64,000 nt of DNA, taken from assembly GCA_963644855.1 (NCBI GenBank), contig CAVIQL010000013.1, positions 4,334 to 68,333 on the forward strand, in the 5' to 3' direction. The notes beneath the pieces were generated by a model that was given only the letters and a program-made list of their open reading frames with translations, had not been told where the DNA came from and made no database searches. This document shows positions 1-6,900 of this stretch, piece after piece (position 1 is the stretch's first letter; every line of letters starts with the position of its first letter). The stretch comes from UBA6398 sp963644855 (GTDB lineage Bacteria; Bacteroidota; Bacteroidia; Bacteroidales; Bacteroidaceae). Position numbers and translations under genes: made by a program.

Positions 1-919
1 TTGATTCGTTTTTATCGAGTACGTGGCAAATATCGCCCAATTTTCTTCCCTGCAAAACAAGTCTGCAAATTTCCCTTTCCGATGGCGAGAGCGTTGGAAA
101 GGCTTTGCCGATAGCTTCCTCGCTGAATTGTTTGGCGTAATAGTATCGTCTCATGTTGCAATACACATTACGTTGTGCCCGTTTGCCGAGGATTTCAAAA
201 ACTGCCAATATCTTATCGTCCGACATTTCCTGCTCGGCGAGTTTAACATAGGCTTTAACTTGCTCACGAGTTAGATTGAAAAGAGCAAACATGGCATCGT
301 CTTCCTTTTTCAGTGTTTGGTTTTCACGGTGTATTCTTTGCGTGCTCCAAACAAGCGATGTTCCCAAAAATCCAAGCAACAAAAACATGGCTACAATTAT
401 CGTGGCGAGAACACGAAACCAATGATCGCCGGTGATAACTGCGCAAGAACCGTAAACAAGCAACGATATCAGAGAAAGGATAAGCGGATCGTTTTTAAGG
501 CAGGCTATAATCGAAAGGGCAACGTTTAAAATCATCATTGTGATGTTTGACATTATCAATGTCTTGTGAAATCCCGAAAGCAGCTCCACATTGTTTATGG
601 AAATATGTACCAATTGTGCCGACACTATGGTTTGCACAGAATACATTATTATTCGTAAAGCGACTGAGAGCCGTAATTTGTGTTTTGCGTAGCCTATTAG
701 GGAAAACATTGCCACTATTTGCATTGTTCCCAACACTCCTACAAAAAAATAGTGAGAGTTTGCCACAGCCTTTGGCAGGAAAATCACGGTAACAATCGAT
801 ATCTGCAACACATAATATATGAGCGACAACAATTGTTGCCTTTTCAAATAGGCTTTCTCCCGGTTTATAAATCGAGAGAAAGGATTTTTGTTTTTAACGG
901 AATCTGATATCGCAAACAT
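1..919 (-). CDS. Membrane-anchored LuxR-type regulator (partial, C-terminus beyond window)
   Basis: Reading the minus strand from the ATG at 919 gives an open frame with no stop down to base 1 (306 codons seen). The N-terminal half has several hydrophobic stretches (about residues 31-50, 56-76, 86-106, 125-140, 146-164, 168-190), so it is a multi-pass inner-membrane region. A charged cytoplasmic linker follows at about 192-275. From about residue 277 it reads LSPSEREICRLVLQGRKLGD, the opening of a LuxR/GerE-type helix-turn-helix. Membrane-bound LuxR-type proteins of this kind occur in Bacteroidales, and their ligands are mostly unknown. A TATTTTTG element (972-965, minus) fits as the -7 box. 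The plus-strand short ORFs over this region are shadows. Confidence 0.85.
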   Translation of the reverse strand, partial: MFAISDSVKNKNPFSRFINREKAYLKRQQLLSLIYYVLQISIVTVIFLPKAVANSHYFFVGVLGTMQIVAMFSLIGYAKHKLRLSVALRIIMYSVQTIVSAQLVHISINNVELLSGFHKTLIMSNITMMILNVALSIIACLKNDPLILSLISLLVYGSCAVITGDHWFRVLATIIVAMFLLLGFLGTSLVWSTQRIHRENQTLKKEDDAMFALFNLTREQVKAYVKLAEQEMSDDKILAVFEILGKRAQRNVYCNMRRYYYAKQFSEEAIGKAFPTLSPSEREICRLVLQGRKLGDICHVLDKNES

Positions 920-935
920 GTCTGTTTATTAATGT

Positions 936-1002
936 TTTGAGTAGTTTTGACGTTTTTTGACGTACAAAAATAATAAGAATTTTATGTTTTGACTATTTTT
1001 GA
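936..1002. promoter_or_regulatory. Helically phased TTTGA repeats between divergent transcripts
   Basis: TTTGA occurs at 936, 946 and 956 (10-bp steps) and again at 988 and 998, with A/T tracts between. It lies between the minus-strand LuxR-type gene and the plus-strand promoter at 1014-1045. It could be intrinsically bent DNA or a row of operator half-sites. The function is inference. Confidence 0.4.
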
Positions 1003-1013
1003 TTATATAAAAA

Positions 1014-1045
1014 TTTGGTTGGTGTTTTGCTCGTTTTTAATTTTG
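1014..1045 (+). promoter_or_regulatory. Bacteroidetes-type promoter
   Basis: TTTG at 1014-1017, a 20-bp spacer and TAATTTTG at 1038-1045 match the phylum consensus TTTG-N19to21-TAnnTTTG exactly. Transcription would start near 1052 on the plus strand, well upstream of the terminator at 1208-1240. Confidence 0.6.
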
Positions 1046-1051
1046 CAGCGT

Positions 1052-1240
1052 TTCATATAATGAGAAATATGGCGTATTCAATTATACGCAGACTTGAAAT
1101 GTAGGAAACATGGCAAGATATGCCGAGACACACTACCGTAACCAAAATACAGCCAATGGATAATTTGGACTGATTTTCACATTTTCAACTCTTATTTATT
1201 TATGTATAGCCCCCACGAGAGATTCGCCGGGGCTTTTTTA
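1052..1240 (+). ncRNA. Candidate small transcript (sRNA or short-peptide mRNA)
   Basis: A consensus promoter (1014-1045) and an intrinsic terminator (1208-1240) bracket about 190 nt with no ordinary gene. Inside are two tiny ORFs: 1060-1104 (14 codons, beginning almost at the predicted transcription start) and 1110-1163 (17 codons, preceded by TAGGAAAC). Neither peptide is recognisable. The unit may be a regulatory RNA divergently encoded from the LuxR-type gene, or a short-peptide mRNA. Identity is unknown. Confidence 0.45.
1208..1240 (+). terminator. Intrinsic terminator
   Basis: AGCCCC and GGGGCT form a stem around a 15-16 nt loop and are followed by a run of T. It is placed to end the candidate small transcript. 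Confidence 0.75.
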
Positions 1241-1333
1241 ATGATATCGTCCCTACTCTCCCCCACTCCATATGGTTTATAAGGCTTGACTTTTTTCGGC
1301 TGCACCACCTCGTAAAAAGGTAACGGCGTAATG

Positions 1334-1359
1334 AAAAAAACAATGTCCGATGTTTTTTC
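1334..1359. repeat. 21-bp modular repeat, single unit
   Basis: One unit with core AATGTCCGATGTT between A-rich and T-rich edges. It is the simplest copy of the family seen at 13 other places in the window. It lies 220 bp before the LRR/transglutaminase gene, with no other gene near. Further downstream (1408-1424) is a separate perfect small hairpin, TAGCGAT/ATCGCTA, and at 1440-1483 an imperfect GC-rich hairpin followed by T5. Confidence 0.7.
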
Positions 1360-1577
1360 AAGCATAATATTTCTTGTTAGAATCATTGTTTGCTGCGGCA
1401 TTAATTTATAGCGATAAAATCGCTATTTACAGCAATGTAGCGCGGAGCATAACAGATATCCCTGCTACTCCACGCGTTTTTCATGCCCTAACTTTTGGGT
1501 GTAAAAAAAAATCGACATATTTGTAACAAATAACACCAAATTAAGTATAGAGAATAAACAATCTCATCAAAAACGAT

Positions 1578-3563
1578 ATGAACACACAAAAAATCGCAAC
1601 GTTTCTTGTAGGACTGATGTTGGTTTTACCACTCAGTGCAAAGCAGATTGCAGTAACCGTAACTACCCCCGGCTGTTTGTCTACAACTTTTCCTGCAAAC
1701 CAAATCGGGAAAGTCAAAAATCTTAAGGTATACGGCACTCTCAATGGCGCCGACCTTAAATTTCTGCGCACACTAATGGGAGCCGAAACCTCACAAACCC
1801 CTATAAAAACACCGATTGCACACCTCGATATAAGCGAGATAAAGTTGCAGAAGGGAGATGAGCCTTATTCCAACAGCGGCAAGAAAATCACAAACGAGAA
1901 TGCCGTGCCCCAAGAGGCATTTGCCGATTGCCAAGTGGGAGAAGTGATAATGCCAAAGGCTTTGATCGAAGTTGAAACCCAAGCATTTTTGAATTCCAAG
2001 GTAAAGCGCGTGGTTCTTGCTGAGAACACTTCGCTCAAAAAAGAAGCGTTCGCCAACTGTTCTCAGCTCGAAGAAATAGTATTTCCGCAACGCGTAAACA
2101 ATCTACAGAAATGCTTTGTAAATTGTCCCAAGTTGGAAAGTTTACGAATACACAACGTTGGGTATATAGCGGCAAACGGCACAGTGAGAAACTGCGAGAG
2201 TTTGAAAGAAATCGTTATCGATGGTGCCATAAACCATATCGATGGTTGGGAAACGTTTACCGGGTGCCCAAATCTTGAGCGCGTGGTTTTTGCAGGCAAC
2301 ATTATTTCGTCGGGAGGCGGGAATTGTTGGTTGACAAATTGTCCGAAGCTCAAAGAAATCGTATTCGAAAAAGGCGTTCTCGTTACATCTTTTGCCGAAA
2401 CGCCTGGTTGTCCGCTTTTCAAGGGATACACCGTGAACGGAGCGGTATTCTACAGCAACAACACCAATGTTCTGCCCAAAAGCAACCTTAATGATGCGAG
2501 CAAAAGGGCACATTATTGCAAAATTCTCGAAAGCATTGTTGACGACAACAAATATTTCAGCGAAGAAAAGAATTATGTTCCTATCCTTATCGGACATTTT
2601 GCAACCCAAATCAAAGATGAGAATATCGATATCGAAGATCTAAAATCCAAGATACTCACCACGTTCAAACAAGAAGTGGAAAAAGGCGATCCAAGTTTGG
2701 CAGACGACGAAGACGATGTATTTTACAAATGGATGGAAAGCGATGTTGAATTTCAGAAACTCATGAAACAGGCAAAAGAAAACAAAGATTTTGTGGGGTT
2801 GCTCAAGAAATATTCCACTTATAACAATAGCGGTCAAACCAAGCCCGAATTTACTTACGAATTCAACACTCCTATTCTAAAAGAGATACGCTCTGCGTTT
2901 AATCTCGACAGCATTGCGGGCAACGGAGACGAGATAAGCCGCATTAAAAACGTGATGTATTGGCTGCACAATACCATTGAGCACGACGGAAGCAGTTCTT
3001 GGCCTAAGTGTAAATTCAATGCGTTGGAACTTTACCGCGTTGCAAAAAGCGAAAAACGCGGATTGAATTGCCGATTTATCAGCATGATGCTCACAGATTG
3101 CTATTTGGCGCTCGGAATGCCCGCGCGTTTCATTACATGTTCCTCAAAACGAATAGACGATCCCGATTGCCACGTAATAACAATAGTTTGGAGCAAAACA
3201 TTAAACAAATGGGTGTGGATGGACCCAAGTTTCGCAGCTTACATAACCGACGAAAACGGCACATTGCTTAATCATCGCGAGGTGAGAAAGCGTCTTGCCG
3301 AAGGGCTTCCGCTTAATCTGAACGAAGATGCCAATTGGTGTAATCGCGTAAAGCAGACAAAAAAGGACTATCTGGAAAGTTATATGGCGAAAAACCTGTT
3401 TTATCTGAGTTGCAACGCCGAAAATCGTCCCGAAGTGGAGAGCGATAGCAAGGGGAGCGATTATATTACGCTCCAGCCCCAAGGTGCGGAATGTCCCGAC
3501 AGCAGCATAAAAACTACTGACGAAGATTATTTTTGGCAAGCGCCCAAAGAAAATCAACAATAA
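1578..3563 (+). CDS. Secreted BspA-like leucine-rich-repeat protein with transglutaminase-like domain
   Basis: The 661-aa protein begins with a signal peptide (hydrophobic segment to about residue 21, ending LPLSAKQ). Residues about 130-280 are BspA-type (LRR_5) repeats with recurring patterns such as EAFANCSQLEEIVFP. The C-terminal half has a transglutaminase-like core: Cys498 in GLNCRF, His532 in DCHVIT and Asp549 in WMDPSF form the expected Cys-His-Asp triad in the right order. Such proteins act as peptidases or crosslinkers outside the cytoplasm; the substrate here is unknown. It stands alone and ends at a strong terminator. LRR_5 domains in this phylum are often linked to adhesion; that role is inference. 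Confidence 0.8.
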   Translation: MNTQKIATFLVGLMLVLPLSAKQIAVTVTTPGCLSTTFPANQIGKVKNLKVYGTLNGADLKFLRTLMGAETSQTPIKTPIAHLDISEIKLQKGDEPYSNSGKKITNENAVPQEAFADCQVGEVIMPKALIEVETQAFLNSKVKRVVLAENTSLKKEAFANCSQLEEIVFPQRVNNLQKCFVNCPKLESLRIHNVGYIAANGTVRNCESLKEIVIDGAINHIDGWETFTGCPNLERVVFAGNIISSGGGNCWLTNCPKLKEIVFEKGVLVTSFAETPGCPLFKGYTVNGAVFYSNNTNVLPKSNLNDASKRAHYCKILESIVDDNKYFSEEKNYVPILIGHFATQIKDENIDIEDLKSKILTTFKQEVEKGDPSLADDEDDVFYKWMESDVEFQKLMKQAKENKDFVGLLKKYSTYNNSGQTKPEFTYEFNTPILKEIRSAFNLDSIAGNGDEISRIKNVMYWLHNTIEHDGSSSWPKCKFNALELYRVAKSEKRGLNCRFISMMLTDCYLALGMPARFITCSSKRIDDPDCHVITIVWSKTLNKWVWMDPSFAAYITDENGTLLNHREVRKRLAEGLPLNLNEDANWCNRVKQTKKDYLESYMAKNLFYLSCNAENRPEVESDSKGSDYITLQPQGAECPDSSIKTTDEDYFWQAPKENQQ

Positions 3564-3594
3564 CCAAGACCCATTTCTTACATAATAATATTGT

Positions 3595-3640
3595 AAACTC
3601 CGTTCGCTTTTCGTTTTTTCGCGAACGGAGTTTTGTTTTT
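3595..3640 (+). terminator. Strong intrinsic terminator
   Basis: A 13-bp perfect stem (AAACTCCGTTCGC with its complement at 3621-3633) with a T-rich tail, 30 bp after the stop of the LRR/transglutaminase gene. Confidence 0.9.
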
Positions 3641-3701
3641 CTCTAAGCAATTATCTTTCAACTAATAATGCGCCCCAAGAAAACCCTTTGATATATTGCA
3701 A

Positions 3702-3763
3702 AAATTACAAGGCGTCTAATTTAAATTACAAGGCATCTCGTTTCAACGATATCCAACATTGCA
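3702..3763. repeat. 21-bp modular repeat array (AAGGCATCT-type, direct)
   Basis: Units at 3702-3722 and 3723-3743 share the core ACAAGGCRTCT between AAATT and TTT edges, repeated head to tail. A degenerate edge unit (ACGATATCCAACATTGC) follows to 3763. The 353-bp gap between genes holds this array, the terminator at 3595 and the promoter at 3867. Confidence 0.8.
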
Positions 3764-3866
3764 AAAACGGCAACCCATAAGCGAAAAAATATTTGCGTTC
3801 CAGGCAAGATTTCACGGTTTGGCGTATTTATAATAACAACAAGGTTGAGGTGTGTAAAGGGTTCTG

Positions 3867-3896
3867 TTTGCAGAATAAAGAAAATCATTACCTTTG
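3867..3896 (+). promoter_or_regulatory. Promoter of the alpha-2-macroglobulin gene
   Basis: TTTG at 3867-3870, an 18-bp spacer and TACCTTTG at 3889-3896. The predicted start near 3903 lies downstream of the first ATG-less extension of the frame (3845), which supports the start codon at 3917. Confidence 0.65.
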
Positions 3897-3916
3897 CCTA
3901 CAAATCCGCACAGATT

Positions 3917-6900
3917 ATGAAACTCGGAAAATTCATGCTTACCTGTTTGATGCTCATAGCATTGAACCCTGTTTTTGCACAAAGTTTTTCCTCGCGTTGG
4001 GAAAAGGTTGAAAATGCAATAAAAAAAGATTTGCCCAAGACTGCATTGACTGAAATTCGCGGTATCTACAATCTTGCAACCCAACAAGGCAATACCGGCG
4101 AAATGTTGAAAGCAACAATCTCGGCAATCGCAATGCAAAACACCATTTCGCCCGACAGCGCTACCGCAGAACTGCAACGCATCGACAGCATAACCAATAT
4201 CGAAAAACGCCCAACGGAACACGCGCTATGGTTGTTGGTTTCTGCTAATATGTATTACGAACTTTCGAGTTATAAAAACAAGACTATCGGCGACACTGCC
4301 GTAGCCCGTTTGCTCGAAGCCACGAATAATCTTGATGTTTTCAAAAAACACAAAGCCGAAAAGTATGTTCCGGTAATCAAAAAGGGAAAAGACGCAAAAT
4401 ATTTCGACAACGATCTCGTGAATGTGGTATGCCGAAATGCCATTGACAGGTTGAAAAACTATAGCAACGATTCTTATTCCGATGACGAGCGTGGCGAAAT
4501 GCGCCGCAACCTGGAACATCGGTTTATCGACCATTATCGTGCCACAAACAACAACAATGCCATAGTTCTTGCCACACTCGATTCAATCAAAAACGAAACT
4601 CAAGACTCTCCCTACGAAGAATATGCCGACACTTTGCAGCCGGCATACACCGCCATAAAGACATTGGTCAAACAATATGCGTCAAGTCCTTGCGCAATCG
4701 AGGCATATATATATATATGTAGTAACATGTATGACGGAAATGCCGAAATCGAAGCGCTGAAATACCAACTCGCAAAAAAAGGAGCAAGTCTATACTCCTC
4801 AAATCCTCGTGCGGCGGAGTTGAGAAACATGATGAAAGAACTTAAAGCCCAAAAGTTCAACATAGAATCCCCAACTTCCTTGTTTTTCCCAGGCGAGAAG
4901 ATAAAAGGAACGGTAGACTTCTACAACATCAAGCACCCCGAACTAAACATATACCCCACTACATACACGGCAAGGCAGATAAGAGAAAACTCTAAGTACG
5001 TAAAAGATTTCAAAGCCGTTGACAATTCAAAAATAACGCTGTATTCAAGCTCCATAACGGGCAACGAAGATTTCTTTTACAAGAAAGACTCGTTTGAATG
5101 CCAAGCCCCGCAAAAACCGGGCATCTACGTAATGAAATTGTCTAACAGCAAATCGTCGGCATACAATCGTGTGGTTTATGTAAGCAACATACGCATGCTT
5201 TTCTTCCCTTTGCCAGGAAACAGAATGCGAATTACCGTAGTGGAAGCCCGCAGCGGCAAACCAATATCGGGCGCAAAAGTAAACGAATACCAAGACATCG
5301 AAAAACTAACGCTTAAAAACACCTACACCACCGACAGCAAAGGCGAGATAACTATTTCGCGCGGAAAAAGTTCGTATTTCTACAACGCCGAAAGCGGAAA
5401 CGACAAATTTTCGCCCATATGCAGTTCTCGCAGCTACACTAATTTTGCGCCAAGAAAAGCAATGCAAACCACAGAATACCGTTTGTTTGCAGACCGCGCC
5501 GTATATCGTCCAGCCCAAAAGGTACACTTGGCGGGAATTGTGTATCAAAAAAAAGACGAAGAGTGCAACACAATTTACGACCACAAGGTAAAGATTTCGG
5601 TAAAAGACTCTCAAAACCGCGAGATATCCACCATAGAAACCACAAGCGACGAGTTCGGAACTTTTAGCACCGACTTCACGTTGCCTTCAACCCTTATGCC
5701 CGGCAATTTGTACATCACAGCAAACGCAACAAGCAGAATCTACATACAGGTAGAGGAATACAAACGCCCAACATTTGAAGTAGAAGCCGACAATCCGCAA
5801 GACAAATACGCTATTGGGGATACTGTAAACGTAAAAGGGCATGCGCGCGCATTTACAGGCGTTGGCATGCAGGGCGCACGGGTTGTCTACGAAGTAATAC
5901 GCCGTAGTATTTGGAGTTTCTACCGATTTGGTCCAGACAATGTGGTATTTCGCGACACCACAACCACCGATTCAAACGGCGAATTTGCGATGCGCGTTCC
6001 CTTGGTTGCGAACAACGCCGACGCAAAAGCTATCAACAAAGCCTCATACTTCTTCTCTGTAAAAGCAACAGTAACTTCCGCGATGGGCGAAAGCCAAGAT
6101 GTGAGCACATATGTATTTGCGGGCAAACGAGCAGCTATTGTTGATTGCGACATTCCCAACAAAGTGGACAAGGAAAAGCTTTCTACCGTTACATTCACGC
6201 TACAAAACCTCATGGGCGAGAATATCAACAGGAAAGGAACGTATTCAATAGAAAAGCCGGGCGGTATGGTTTGCGCCAAAGGGGATTTCGTAGCAAATAC
6301 TCCCATAAAAATCCCTACTCTGTCGACTCTTGCGTCGGGCAAATACATTATCCACACAAATTTCGAAGGAGAAACCGACTCTATATACGATATTAAAAAG
6401 GCCTTTCTGCTATTCTCGATAAACGACAAACAACCTGCCGATTCCTCAGAACACATACGACTTTACTCACAAAGCACTTTGTTTGAACAATGTCAGACAT
6501 TTTTTAAAAAAGGTCAGACATCGTTTGAAAAAGATGCCTTATCAGAAATACAGTTCGGCACATCGTTCGAAGGGGTTACTGCTTTCTACGATGTAATAGC
6601 CAACGGACAAGTTGTGGAAAGCAAGCAAATCAGTTTGTCAAACTCTATCGTTAGCGAGATATACACCTATAAAAAGGAATATGGCGATGGCATTTGCGTT
6701 ACATTAGCTTTTGTGAAAGACGGAGTGCTATACAGCGAAAACATTCGCATCAAGAAGCCCATTCCCGACAAACGTCTGCGCTACAAATGGACATCTTTCC
6801 GCGACCGTCTGCGTCCTAATCAAAAAGAAGAATGGAGTCTGCAAATTCTCAACCCCGACAGCACACCAGCCAAAGCATCTGCCGTGGCTGCAATATACGA

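Noticed and set aside
1192..1401. Minus-strand ORF of 69 codons
   Set aside because: It runs over a terminator and a repeat unit, has no family resemblance and no promoter; probably chance.
5920..6456. Long minus-strand ORF of 178 codons inside the A2M gene
   Set aside because: Antisense shadow; no signal, no recognisable domain, and the plus-strand frame is clearly coding.
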